From assembly GCF_000420525.1 (NCBI RefSeq), contig NZ_ATVC01000005.1, forward strand, positions 22,916-86,915: a DNA stretch of 64,000 nucleotides, read 5' to 3'. The position numbers were made by a program, and so were the translations under genes. Origin of the DNA: Aquaspirillum serpens DSM 68. GTDB taxonomy: Bacteria; Pseudomonadota; Gammaproteobacteria; Burkholderiales; Aquaspirillaceae. The notes under the pieces were generated by a model, which saw only the letters and a program-made list of their open reading frames with translations, made no database searches and was not told the DNA's origin. This document shows, in pieces, positions 9,320 to 17,858 of the stretch; the stretch's first letter is position 1; the number at the start of each line of letters is the position of its first letter.

Positions 9320-10287
9320 TGTATCCGCGTCCCAATGCGAGAGGGTTCGCTAAAATTCATCCAAATAAAGAAAGCCTCACCGACTAATAACTGATCTGGG
9401 ACAAACCCCCAATAACGGCCATCATGACTGTTATCGCGGTTGTCACCGATGGTGAAATAATGTCCAGCAGGCACTTTGCAGCTAAAACCTTCTTCGTTGT
9501 AACGACAATTTTCACGGAAAGGAAACTCCGCCACTTGAGGCATAAACACCGGCGGCATTCCTTCCACTTTCAACACTTGGTAAGAACGGCCATCAATCGT
9601 TTCGCGATATTGCCGCGAATGCACCATCGCCAACCCTTGTTCTAAATAATCGTAGGTACCATCGGCAACATCTTTGACTCGTTCGCCGTTGATAATCAAA
9701 GTCTTATCACGGTACTCAACCACATCACCCGGCAGACCTACTACCCGTTTAATGAAGTTCACCTGTGGATTTGGCGGAAAACCGAACACCACCACATCAC
9801 CGCGTTTTACCTTGTTCACTTCGATTAAAACATTGTTTAACACCGGCACTCGAATACCGTAGGTAAATTTATTCACCAGAATAAAATCACCGACCACTAA
9901 GCCCGGTCGCATCGAACTGGAAGGAATTTGGAATGGTTCGACCAAAAAAGCACGCAGCAAAAACACCACTAGAATCACAGGGAAAAAGCTACGGGCATAT
10001 TCAACAAAATGAGGTTGTAGCTGTTCGGGTGAACGGCGTTTGGCTAGCACAAAGCGATTCAGCCCTGTCACCACCCCCGTCACCAGCACAAACACCAACA
10101 TCACAGCAGTAAAGCTCATCCATTGGGACAACAAACCAAAGCCACCGAGCACCAAACACAAATAACCTGTTTGCACGCCAATCGGCTGATCTTTATCGGT
10201 TGGCTGCCGTTTTCCTGAGACCGCAATCAGGATAGGGCCCAATACGGTCAGAATGGCAAATACCCATAACCAATTCATCTCGTGCAA
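9316..10287 (-). CDS. lepB: Signal peptidase I LepB
   Basis: A 323-residue inner-membrane serine protease that removes signal peptides. Hydrophobic N-terminal segments (about 5-24, 40-75 and 101-113) precede the catalytic block IPSSSMRPGL, with Ser125 as nucleophile, and NFIKRVVGLPGD, with Lys180 as general base; GDNRDNSHDGRYWG is box E. It starts 3 bases after lepA ends and overlaps rnc. Confidence 0.96.
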   Translation of the reverse strand: MHEMNWLWVFAILTVLGPILIAVSGKRQPTDKDQPIGVQTGYLCLVLGGFGLLSQWMSFTAVMLVFVLVTGVVTGLNRFVLAKRRSPEQLQPHFVEYARSFFPVILVVFLLRAFLVEPFQIPSSSMRPGLVVGDFILVNKFTYGIRVPVLNNVLIEVNKVKRGDVVVFGFPPNPQVNFIKRVVGLPGDVVEYRDKTLIINGERVKDVADGTYDYLEQGLAMVHSRQYRETIDGRSYQVLKVEGMPPVFMPQVAEFPFRENCRYNEEGFSCKVPAGHYFTIGDNRDNSHDGRYWGFVPDQLLVGEAFFIWMNFSEPSRIGTRIH

Positions 10288-10290
10288 TCC

Positions 10291-12084
10291 TTATTTATCG
10301 CTGACTTGCAAAATGGCCAAGAAAGCGGCTTGTGGAATTTCCACATTACCCACTTGCTTCATCCGTTTCTTACCTGCTTTTTGTTTCTCGAGCAGCTTTT
10401 TCTTACGCGTAATATCACCACCGTAGCACTTCGCTAACACATTTTTACGCAGTGCTTTAATGGTTTCACGGGCAATAATGTGGCTACCGATGGCGGCTTG
10501 CACGGCAATATCAAACATCTGGCGTGGAATTAATTCGCGCATCTTGGCGGCTAATTCTCGACCACGATATTGGCTAGAAGCACGGTGTACGATTAAAGAC
10601 AAAGCATCGACCCGTTCGCTATTGACCAAAATATCCAATTTCACCAAGTCTGCCGTTTGGAATTCTTTGAATTCATAATCCAACGAAGCATAGCCACGGC
10701 TGGTTGATTTCAATTTATCAAAGAAGTCCATCACCACTTCATTCATTGGCATGTCATAGGTCAGCATCACTTGCCGCCCCATGTATTGCATATTGCGCTG
10801 CACTCCGCGTTTTTGATTACACAAGGTCATCACTGCGCCGACATAATCTTGTGGTACCAAAATGGTCGAGGTGATGATCGGTTCGCGGATTTCTTCGATT
10901 TTGCCGGGGTCGGGTAGGCGCGAGGGGTTTTCCACCTCGATTAACTCACCGTCTTTCAGCAACACTTCATAGACCACCGTTGGCGCAGTGGTAATCAAAT
11001 CCATATCGAATTCGCGCTCAAGACGCTCTTGCACAATTTCTAAGTGCAACAGCCCCAAGAAGCCACAGCGGAAACCAAAACCCAAAGCTTGCGAGACTTC
11101 TGGTTCAAATCGCAACGAAGCATCATTGAGCTGCAATTTTTCTAGCGCATCGCGTAAAGCTTCGTAGTCATGGCTTTCCACCGGATACAAACCGGCAAAC
11201 ACTTGTGATTGCACTTCTTTGAAACCTGGCAAGGCTTCAGTAGCGGGCTGGGTGGCTAAGGTAATGGTGTCGCCGACTTTGGCCGATTTCAGCTCTTTAA
11301 TGCCAGCAATCACAAAACCCACTTCACCAGCATGCAATGCCGGACGTGGCAGCGATTTAGGTGTAAAGACCCCGACTTGCTCACATAAATGTTCCGCGCC
11401 GGTGGCCATGAACTTGATTTTGTCTTTGGGTTTGAGACTGCCATCCACCACCCGCACCAACATCACTACACCAACATAGTTATCAAACCAAGAGTCGATA
11501 ATCAGGGCTTTCAGTGGGGCATCAGGTTTTCCCTGTGGCGGCGGAATTTTTTTAACAATCTCTTCTAAGATATCTTCGATACCAATGCCCGATTTTGCCG
11601 AGGCACGCACGGCATCGGTGGCTTCAATCCCGATAATGTCTTCAATTTCTTGCGACACGCGCTCCGGTTCAGCGGCGGGCAAGTCAATTTTATTCAACAC
11701 CGGCACCACTTCTACCCCCAGCTCGATGGCGGTATAGCAGTTGGCAACGGTTTGGGCTTCCACCCCTTGTGAAGCATCAACAACCAACAACGCCCCTTCA
11801 CAGGCCGACAACGAGCGACTGACCTCGTAAGAAAAGTCAACGTGTCCAGGGGTGTCAATCAGGTTTAAGGCATAGGTTTGACCATCACGGGCGCGATATT
11901 GCAAAGCAGCGGTCTGAGCTTTAATGGTAATGCCACGCTCTTTTTCGATATCCATCGAATCAAGCACTTGGCTGTTCATTTCACGCTCAGATAAGCCACC
12001 GCAGTATTGAATAAAACGATCAGCCAGTGTGGATTTACCGTGATCAATATGGGCAATAATCGAAAAATTACGGATTAGGTTCAT
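10291..12084 (-). CDS. lepA: Elongation factor 4 LepA
   Basis: A 597-residue translational GTPase that acts on ribosomes with mistranslocated or stalled complexes. G1 is AHIDHGKST near 11-19, followed by the switch and DTPGHVDF motifs, and the LepA-specific C-terminal domain ends with [18 protein letters not shown]. An in-frame ATG 30 bases upstream (12114) would add ten non-conserved residues; the start at 12084 gives the usual [17 protein letters not shown]-terminus and family length. Confidence 0.96.
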   Translation of the reverse strand: MNLIRNFSIIAHIDHGKSTLADRFIQYCGGLSEREMNSQVLDSMDIEKERGITIKAQTAALQYRARDGQTYALNLIDTPGHVDFSYEVSRSLSACEGALLVVDASQGVEAQTVANCYTAIELGVEVVPVLNKIDLPAAEPERVSQEIEDIIGIEATDAVRASAKSGIGIEDILEEIVKKIPPPQGKPDAPLKALIIDSWFDNYVGVVMLVRVVDGSLKPKDKIKFMATGAEHLCEQVGVFTPKSLPRPALHAGEVGFVIAGIKELKSAKVGDTITLATQPATEALPGFKEVQSQVFAGLYPVESHDYEALRDALEKLQLNDASLRFEPEVSQALGFGFRCGFLGLLHLEIVQERLEREFDMDLITTAPTVVYEVLLKDGELIEVENPSRLPDPGKIEEIREPIITSTILVPQDYVGAVMTLCNQKRGVQRNMQYMGRQVMLTYDMPMNEVVMDFFDKLKSTSRGYASLDYEFKEFQTADLVKLDILVNSERVDALSLIVHRASSQYRGRELAAKMRELIPRQMFDIAVQAAIGSHIIARETIKALRKNVLAKCYGGDITRKKKLLEKQKAGKKRMKQVGNVEIPQAAFLAILQVSDK

Positions 12085-12150
12085 GGCATTCGGCAAAAAA
12101 GATGAAGGGCACACGCGGTGCCCTCTAAAGACGCTTAACAGCGCGCGATT

Positions 12151-12402
12151 CTAGCGGATTTCCTTTAGGAAAGCATTAACCCGTGTCAGGTCGAGATGCC
12201 AATGACAGAGTTCTTCTTCCTCGTACATTAAAACTGGCACCTTTTCATCAAAGCGGGCTTCTAATTCGGGGTCGGCATCAACATCCCGAATATCCAGTAA
12301 AAACGGATAGCTTTGTTGCAACTGTTTTAACTGCGCCAGCATGGTATGACACAAACTGCAATACTCACGGAAATAGAGAGTGAGGGTGATGGGTTGTGTC
12401 AT
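12151..12402 (-). CDS. Glutaredoxin-like (DUF836) small thiol protein
   Basis: An 83-residue thioredoxin-fold protein with the redox motif CSLC at 15-18 and the cis-proline segment KVPVLMY. It belongs to the DUF836/YruB-type glutaredoxin-like group often found beside degP and lepA in betaproteobacteria. The stop of degP and the start of this gene abut with no gap, so the two are translationally linked. The substrate is not known; repair or reduction of thiols under envelope stress is inferred from position. Confidence 0.85.
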   Translation of the reverse strand: MTQPITLTLYFREYCSLCHTMLAQLKQLQQSYPFLLDIRDVDADPELEARFDEKVPVLMYEEEELCHWHLDLTRVNAFLKEIR

Positions 12403-13758
12403 TTATTCTGCCCCAACCGGAATGGCAACAAACAGCGTACCACCACCGCGCACAATACGCAGCGCCAGTGCGCCACCGGATTTGGCTTCATTGACAGCTT
12501 GGCGGAATTGTTCACTATTGCTCAACATCTCATTACCCACCCCAATAATGATGTCCCCCGTCTGCACACCGGCGCGCTGCGCCCCTGCACCGACTCGCTG
12601 CACCAACAAACCAAATTTCACCTGAAAGCGGGCGAGCTGTGCAGCAGGTAATTCAGCCAGCTGTAAACCCAAACGCGGCGCAGCAACTTGGCCGGCAGGT
12701 TCGGTATTACGTTTCGGCTCACGTTGTGCGACACGACCTTCGGCTTCGCGGATTTCATCCGGTGTTACTGATACCTGCCGCAGACCACGATTGCGCCAAA
12801 TTTCTAATTGAATGGGCTTACCGGGTTGGCTATTACCCACTTGACGCGGTAAATCAGCAGAGTTTTCAATCGCCTGCCCATTGACCTTCAAAATAATATC
12901 GCCAGTGCGTAACCCTGCACGCTCAGCCGGCCCCCCAGGCTCTACCGCATTGACCAAGGCACCATTGGCAGAGGTCAGGCCAAAAGAGGCCGCTAAATCA
13001 CGCGACAGCTCTTGAATGGTGACACCAATCCGGCCACGCACCACACGGCCTTTATTTTTCAGTTGATCAGCAATTTGCATCGCCACATCAATCGGGATAG
13101 CAAAGCTAATCCCCATAAAACCACCAGAGCGGCTGTAAATTTGCGAGTTAATCCCAACGACTTGGCCATTCATATTGAACAACGGGCCACCAGAGTTACC
13201 CGGATTAACGGCAACATCAGTTTGAATAAAAGGCACATAGGATTCATCTGGCAACCGGCGCCCTTTAGCCGAGACAATCCCCGCTGTGACCGAACTTTCA
13301 AAACCAAAGGGAGAGCCAATCGCCACCACCCACTCACCGACTTTCAGTTGCGCGGGATTACCCAAAGAAACCGACGGCAAATTATTGGCCTCGATTTTGA
13401 GCAATGCCACATCCGTCCGCGCATCCGCGCCAATCAATTTGGCACGATACTCCCGCTTGTCAGTGAAAGTCACTGTGATTTCATCGGCTTTTGCGACCAC
13501 ATGGGCGTTGGTTAGCACATAGCCATCTGGCGAAATAATAAAGCCAGACCCCAAAGAGCTGGCTTGAAACTCGCGCTGCGGTGCGGTTTGTGGTTGACCA
13601 AAGCGGCGGAAAAATTCGAATAGTGGATCATTTAATAATTCATCAGGAAACGGCGAAGCATTTTGCCGCTGTCGTACTGTTTGTTTGGTCGAGATATTGA
13701 CCACAGCACGGCCTTCTTTTTCGACCAGTTGCGAGAAATCCGGCAAATTGTTTACCAA
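12403..13758 (-). CDS. degP: Serine endoprotease DegP/MucD, ORF lacking its in-frame signal peptide
   Basis: A 451-codon open frame with a trypsin-like domain (His86 in TNAHVV, Asp116 in DVALLKI, Ser189 in GNSGGPL) and two PDZ domains (about 240-330 and 370-450). This is the periplasmic quality-control protease of the sigma-E regulon. The frame opens only at a TTG (13758); an in-frame TAA lies just upstream, and no signal peptide is in this frame. The expected start, with GGAG spaced 5 bases from ATG 13855 and a good signal peptide, is in the neighbouring frame. A single extra base between about 13757 and 13775 explains this. It is either a true frameshift that blocks export or a sequence error. 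Confidence 0.88.
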   Translation of the reverse strand: MVNNLPDFSQLVEKEGRAVVNISTKQTVRQRQNASPFPDELLNDPLFEFFRRFGQPQTAPQREFQASSLGSGFIISPDGYVLTNAHVVAKADEITVTFTDKREYRAKLIGADARTDVALLKIEANNLPSVSLGNPAQLKVGEWVVAIGSPFGFESSVTAGIVSAKGRRLPDESYVPFIQTDVAVNPGNSGGPLFNMNGQVVGINSQIYSRSGGFMGISFAIPIDVAMQIADQLKNKGRVVRGRIGVTIQELSRDLAASFGLTSANGALVNAVEPGGPAERAGLRTGDIILKVNGQAIENSADLPRQVGNSQPGKPIQLEIWRNRGLRQVSVTPDEIREAEGRVAQREPKRNTEPAGQVAAPRLGLQLAELPAAQLARFQVKFGLLVQRVGAGAQRAGVQTGDIIIGVGNEMLSNSEQFRQAVNEAKSGGALALRIVRGGGTLFVAIPVGAE

Positions 13759-13855
13759 CGGTGAACGGTGCCGCTGTTACCGGCATCGCCACCGCTAATA
13801 AGGCAGCGAGGCTGCTGGCAATTAAGAGTTGGCTGAATTTTTTTTGAGCTGACAT
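13759..13855 (-). other. Out-of-frame signal-peptide segment of degP
   Basis: Starting at ATG 13855 behind GGAGAAGCC, this segment encodes MSAQKKFSQLLIASS followed by a hydrophobic stretch and the Sec cleavage-like site VTAA-P. It is exactly the leader expected for DegP, but it reads into the wrong frame at about 13757 and ends at a stop inside degP. It overlaps the 3' end of rseC. Removing one base near the GTTGGTAAAC junction would join it to NNLPDFSQLVEKEG of the protease. Confidence 0.75.
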
Positions 13856-14304
13856 GGCTTCTCCACACAACGCCGCTGTTGTGGCAAGCGACGTAAAATC
13901 ACAGGCTGAAACACAGCATTGCCACGGTATTTGGCTGCGTATTGTCGAATCATCAAGAGTGAGAACAAAAAGGCCACCACCGCCGCCACCACTGAAGCGA
14001 TTTCACTCATCAGTGCCCCCAATATTGCCCCAAAAAATAGGGCCAATAATGGCACGATATAACCCAGTAGTGCGCTGCGGGTGAGTGCTTGCTCTGCCAC
14101 CGCCACCACCACTTGATCCCCCGGTTGCGAATGCAGGGGATCGAGAACTTGATAGTGTTGTGGCTTAAGCGCAAACACACGCGCAATCGAAAGTGAGCGA
14201 CAGCCATGCACGGGGTCGCAGTTTGGGCAAGCTTGATGAGGGCGGGTTTCTACCCATGCCATGCCATCTGCTACCGAGATGACATACGCTTCTGTTTCAA
14301 TCAT
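13822..14304 (-). CDS. rseC: RseC/MucC family regulator of sigma-E
   Basis: A 160-residue inner-membrane protein. The N-terminal cytoplasmic part has a cysteine cluster (Cys26, Cys29, Cys35 in CPNCDPVHGC) and two adjacent membrane helices follow (about 77-97 and 103-118). RseC proteins tune the sigma-E response, and homologues help reduce SoxR. The gene lies in its canonical place between rseB and degP and its 3' end overlaps the degP start by 34 bases. Confidence 0.9.
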   Translation of the reverse strand: MIETEAYVISVADGMAWVETRPHQACPNCDPVHGCRSLSIARVFALKPQHYQVLDPLHSQPGDQVVVAVAEQALTRSALLGYIVPLLALFFGAILGALMSEIASVVAAVVAFLFSLLMIRQYAAKYRGNAVFQPVILRRLPQQRRCVEKPCQLKKNSANS

Positions 14305-14332
14305 AAGGGTCGTGGGCTAAAAAATCGGCGGA

Positions 14333-15280
14333 TTAACGTTTTGCTGAAACCGATTCAGCAATATCACGCAGCGCATTATCCGGCAAATCACCCACTACCG
14401 TCACTCGCGTTCCGTCACGTTGACGAATATACAGTCGTGTGGCGCCTTGGCCTTCCATCTTCACTGGCCGCATCTGTGGCTGCACCGGCTCGATAAACAC
14501 AGAAAAGCGCGCCAAACCATCGCTAAAAGTCAAATGGCGCACCGCTTGTCGGCCATCGGGAAAGGTGCGGCTACGGTCTTTCAATAAATAGAATCCGGTT
14601 GGCAGGGTCAATATGTCGGTTGTGGCGGCGCTGTTGTTCGAGATCGGTGGTTCAACAAAACGCCGTTGTTCAGGAAACGCCGGTTTTGGCCATGTATTGG
14701 GCGGCGGCACTTGGCGAGAGAAAGCAGTAAACATCAGTCGCTCTAAGACTTTGCCATCGACATCTAATACTTGGGTTTTCATCACCATACCGCTGTCGGG
14801 TTGAAAACAGACATGGCGGACAAAACGATTTGGCTCGATTGGCACCAACGCCCACCACAGACAATTTTGCCCTGCGGCACGATCAAGGTGTAATCGCTGT
14901 AAGCGATAGTGGTTCAGAATATGTTTCGGTTCACCGGTAAAAATATTGGGGTAGGGACGAGCAAGTGCCGTATGTGCTGCCATTTTTCCAGCATGATGAG
15001 GCGCAAACAGCCGAATCAGATGACCATCACGCCATGCTTCCCATGTTTCACCCTCGAGGGAACTGCGTTTTTCTAATACACCCTCGGGGCTCCAATGGTG
15101 CATGATTTGTAATGCCGTCAACTGTGCATCGGCATGTAACACATAGCTACCTTGATAGGTCGTTTGCTGGGCGGCCAGCGTGGCCTTTTCCAACAACGCC
15201 ACCCCTGCCTCATTGTTTGCCATCGCCCAGCTTGCTTGCCACAACAAGCCCATGGCCAGCCCATAGCGCCAGCGCATCAA
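14333..15280 (-). CDS. rseB: Sigma-E regulatory protein RseB/MucB
   Basis: A 315-residue periplasmic protein with an N-terminal signal peptide (hydrophobic 6-19, cleavage near SWAMA-NN) and the MucB/RseB lipoprotein-sensor fold, seen in the YQGSYV and HWSPEGVLEKRSSLEGE blocks. RseB binds the periplasmic part of RseA and shields it from DegS until lipid or LPS intermediates displace it. It overlaps rseA by 4 bases. Confidence 0.92.
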   Translation of the reverse strand: MMRWRYGLAMGLLWQASWAMANNEAGVALLEKATLAAQQTTYQGSYVLHADAQLTALQIMHHWSPEGVLEKRSSLEGETWEAWRDGHLIRLFAPHHAGKMAAHTALARPYPNIFTGEPKHILNHYRLQRLHLDRAAGQNCLWWALVPIEPNRFVRHVCFQPDSGMVMKTQVLDVDGKVLERLMFTAFSRQVPPPNTWPKPAFPEQRRFVEPPISNNSAATTDILTLPTGFYLLKDRSRTFPDGRQAVRHLTFSDGLARFSVFIEPVQPQMRPVKMEGQGATRLYIRQRDGTRVTVVGDLPDNALRDIAESVSAKR

Positions 15281-15933
15281 CGGCCTTCTCCAGACAGGGC
15301 GACACGTTGTGCCATCACGGGTGCAAAAGCACCCTCTTGGTGCGCATAGAGATAAGGATTATTGACCCCTGTATCACGCCATGCCACCGCCGTTTGGTCG
15401 GCCACCATCGGCGCACGCACTGAGACCGTGGGTTCTGCTTTCACACTCACAGCAGCCACTGGGGTTGCCGACACCGCCGACTCCCACTGCGGAGCAAACC
15501 ACCAACTTAAGGCAAACACCGATGCTGCGGTGGCAGTAAACCACCACGCCGAGGGCATCATGCGTGGTTTTGCCGGCGGTTGTTCTTGGATTGGGATCAC
15601 CGAAGGCGCAGGTTGAGCAACATCAACTGTTAGGTCAGCCGTTGGCTCATTGTGTGGGATGGTTTTCTGTTCAAACGCACGCGGCGCTAAAATCACTGGT
15701 TCGTGCTGTAACGCTTCGCGCACCCGATCAGCCACCGAACGCCCCACCACCCCCGCATCCCCTCGCAAGGCATCACCAATCAGGTGATAGGTTTGCCAAC
15801 GCTCGTTCAATAGCGCGTCGCTTGCCGCCAATCGAGCTAAACGGGCAGATTCGGCAGGATCATCTACCTCGCCATCTAACCACGCCGACAACTCGGCCAG
15901 CTTATCCTCATCATGTTTTGACATCATTACCAC
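15277..15933 (-). CDS. rseA: Anti-sigma-E factor RseA/MucA
   Basis: A 218-residue single-pass membrane anti-sigma factor. The N-terminal part (LAELSAWLDGEVDD, then WQTYHLIGDALRG) is the RseA sigma-binding domain, one membrane helix lies near 133-150 (WWFTATAASVFALSWWFA), and the rest is periplasmic. The first ATG (15933) overlaps rpoE by 7 bases; ATGs at 15927 and 15924 are equally possible starts. It is regulated by proteolysis and by its partner RseB. Confidence 0.92.
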   Translation of the reverse strand: MVMMSKHDEDKLAELSAWLDGEVDDPAESARLARLAASDALLNERWQTYHLIGDALRGDAGVVGRSVADRVREALQHEPVILAPRAFEQKTIPHNEPTADLTVDVAQPAPSVIPIQEQPPAKPRMMPSAWWFTATAASVFALSWWFAPQWESAVSATPVAAVSVKAEPTVSVRAPMVADQTAVAWRDTGVNNPYLYAHQEGAFAPVMAQRVALSGEGR

Positions 15934-16526
15934 CTTCTATCTTCAGATGTTTCCAGAATCGGGCGCAAACGCGCTGCAATCGCCTCTCGGGCACGGAAAA
16001 TACGCGAGCGAACCGTACCAATCGGACAATCCATCACTCGCGCAATTTCTTCATAACTTAGCCCTTCCAGCTCGCGCAGCGTAATAGCAGTACGCAATTC
16101 TTCTGGCAAGGCCTCTGTCGCGGCATGGACAGTCGCGACAATTTGCTTGTTGGACAATTCCGCCTCGGGCGTCGCCAAATCGCTACCGTGGGCAAAGGAT
16201 TCTTGCCACTCGCCTTCGTCATCTAGTGTATCGCCGTTTACCACAATTCGACGACTGCCGGCGCTGATGTAATTTTTGGCAGTATTGATGCCAATTCGAT
16301 ACAACCACGTATAAAAAGCACTATCACCACGGAAGTTCGGCAAAGCCCGATACGCTTTGACAAAAGCTTCTTGTGCCGCATCCTCAACTTCGGCAGGATC
16401 GCGTAGATAGCGACTGATTAACCGCATTAGGCGCCGTTGATATTTCAAAACCAACAAATCAAACGCACGAGGCTCCCCTCGTTGTGCTCGGCGCACCAAA
16501 TCTTCATCGACTTCTCGTTCAGTCAT
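15927..16526 (-). CDS. rpoE: RNA polymerase sigma-E factor RpoE/AlgU
   Basis: A 199-residue ECF sigma factor. Region 2 contains DLLVLKYQRRLMRLI and DAAQEAFVKAYRALPNFRGDSAFYTWLYRI; region 4 contains ELRTAITLRELEGLSYEEIA and GTVRSRIFRAREAI. It heads the rpoE-rseABC-degP operon and controls the envelope-stress response. The 359-base upstream spacer holds a hairpin close to the start codon, but no convincing sigma-E promoter with standard spacing was found. Confidence 0.96.
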   Translation of the reverse strand: MTEREVDEDLVRRAQRGEPRAFDLLVLKYQRRLMRLISRYLRDPAEVEDAAQEAFVKAYRALPNFRGDSAFYTWLYRIGINTAKNYISAGSRRIVVNGDTLDDEGEWQESFAHGSDLATPEAELSNKQIVATVHAATEALPEELRTAITLRELEGLSYEEIARVMDCPIGTVRSRIFRAREAIAARLRPILETSEDRRW

Positions 16527-16554
16527 GATTCATTATTCTTTCGTTACGCAGGTC

Positions 16555-16579
16555 GTCCCCATCGAGATTAGATGGGGAC
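16555..16579 (-). promoter_or_regulatory. Stem-loop in the rpoE leader
   Basis: A perfect 9-bp inverted repeat (GTCCCCATC / GATGGGGAC, 7-base loop) lies 29 bases upstream of the rpoE start codon. There is no T-run, so it is not a terminator. It could be an mRNA leader hairpin or a DNA operator. Confidence 0.45.
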
Positions 16580-16605
16580 AACGTCACTTGGCCAAGTTAC
16601 CGCGA

Positions 16606-16686
16606 ACATGCAGTGGGTACGGTGCGACATCTGAGACACACTGCTTACATTTCAGTGCACTGTGCTACATTTGATACACGCATCAG
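16606..16686. repeat. Four phased ACAT repeats in the rpoE-prpB spacer
   Basis: The tetramer ACAT starts at 16606, 16627, 16647 and 16667, intervals of 21, 20 and 20 bases. The last three copies extend to GACATCTGA, TACATTTCA and TACATTTGA, with CACTG or CACGC following. Spacing of two helical turns suggests cooperative binding of a regulator to one DNA face. The rest of the spacer 16527-16885 holds the rpoE hairpin and two palindromes near prpB; no credible gene is in it. Confidence 0.4.
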
Positions 16687-16811
16687 CTGTCAGTTAAGAA
16701 CAACTATGCAGACAAAAGTTCCCAACAAAACAATCTTCTGCTGGGACTTGCCAATGATTTCCTTGTTGCAGTTTGATGAAGATATTGCATCTTCTATTTA
16801 CGCCTAAACCA

Positions 16812-16840
16812 AGCACTTGCTAGAATACCAAGCAATTGCT
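16812..16840. promoter_or_regulatory. Tandem AGCANNTGCT palindromes upstream of prpB
   Basis: AGCACTTGCT (16812-16821) and AGCAATTGCT (16831-16840) are two near-identical 10-bp palindromes 19 bases apart, 45 bases before prpB. They flank a TAGAAT hexamer (16821-16826) that could be a -10 box. This is the layout expected for an operator of the methylcitrate operon; no regulator gene is adjacent. Confidence 0.45.
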
Positions 16841-16885
16841 CGGTAACCCCGCAGCACAACCCCAGTTTCCTTCAGGAGAGTAACT

Positions 16886-17767
16886 ATGACCACAGCCGGC
16901 CAGCGCTTCCGTCAAGCCGTTCAAGAAGAACATCCACTCCAAGTTGTTGGGGCGGTGAATGCCTATGCCGCCCGTCTTGCTGAACATTCCGGTTTCAAAG
17001 CCTTATATCTGTCCGGTGGCGGTGTGGCGGCTTGCTCTTGCGGGATTCCAGACTTGGGCATCACCACATTAGAAGATGTGTTGATCGACGTGCGCCGGAT
17101 TACTGAAGTCACCGAATTGCCCCTGTTAGTCGATATCGACACTGGTTGGGGTGGCGCTTTTAATATTGCTCGTGCTGTGCGCGCCTTGGAAAAAGCCGGT
17201 GCTGGTGCGGTGCATATTGAAGACCAAGTGCAACAAAAACGCTGCGGCCATCGCCCAAACAAAGCGATTGTGAGCCAAGAAGAAATGGTTGATCGCGTGA
17301 AAGCCGCAACCGATGCCCGCCGCGATGACAGCTTTGTCATTATGGCTCGTACCGATGCGCTGGCGGTTGAAGGTTTGCAATCTGCCATCGACCGTGCCCG
17401 CGCTTGCGTAGAAGCCGGTGCTGATATGATCTTCCCAGAAGCCATCACCGACTTGGCAATGTATAAGCAATTTGCCGAAGCAGTTGGTGTGCCCGTGTTA
17501 GCCAACATCACCGAATTTGGCTCCACCCCACTGTATACCACCCAAGAACTGGGCGAAAACGGCGTCAGCTTAGTGCTGTATCCGCTGTCAGCCTTCCGTG
17601 CCATGAGCAAAGCCGCATTGGCCGTTTATGGCAGCCTGCGTGAACACGGTACCCAAAAACATGTGGTTGACTTAATGCAAACCCGTATGGAGTTGTACGA
17701 TCACTTGGGCTACCACGACTACGAACAAAAGCTGGATGCGCTGTTCGCCGAAGGTAAAAACAAGTAA
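16886..17767 (+). CDS. prpB: 2-Methylisocitrate lyase PrpB
   Basis: A 293-residue member of the PEP mutase/isocitrate lyase superfamily. It splits 2-methylisocitrate to pyruvate and succinate in the last step of the methylcitrate cycle for propionyl-CoA. The catalytic motif KRCGH is at 118-122 (Cys120), after DIDTGWGG at 83-90. AGGAGAG precedes the ATG with good spacing. First gene of the prpB-prpC-acnD-prpF cluster. Confidence 0.96.
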   Translation: MTTAGQRFRQAVQEEHPLQVVGAVNAYAARLAEHSGFKALYLSGGGVAACSCGIPDLGITTLEDVLIDVRRITEVTELPLLVDIDTGWGGAFNIARAVRALEKAGAGAVHIEDQVQQKRCGHRPNKAIVSQEEMVDRVKAATDARRDDSFVIMARTDALAVEGLQSAIDRARACVEAGADMIFPEAITDLAMYKQFAEAVGVPVLANITEFGSTPLYTTQELGENGVSLVLYPLSAFRAMSKAALAVYGSLREHGTQKHVVDLMQTRMELYDHLGYHDYEQKLDALFAEGKNK

Positions 17768-17858
17768 TTCATTTAATAAGGGCGTTGTGCATACTGACAC
17801 AACGCTTTACCACGCAGTTGCCTCACTTAATGTCACTGCCTACTCAGGAGACTCACCC

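Noticed and set aside
16527..16620. Sigma-E type promoter for rpoE (TAACTT and TCTAA on the minus strand)
   Set aside because: The spacing of 21 bases is too long for the sigma-E consensus.
16613..16807. A 64-codon ORF in the rpoE-prpB spacer
   Set aside because: No ribosome-binding site, unusual composition, and it overlaps the repeat array; no protein family is suggested.
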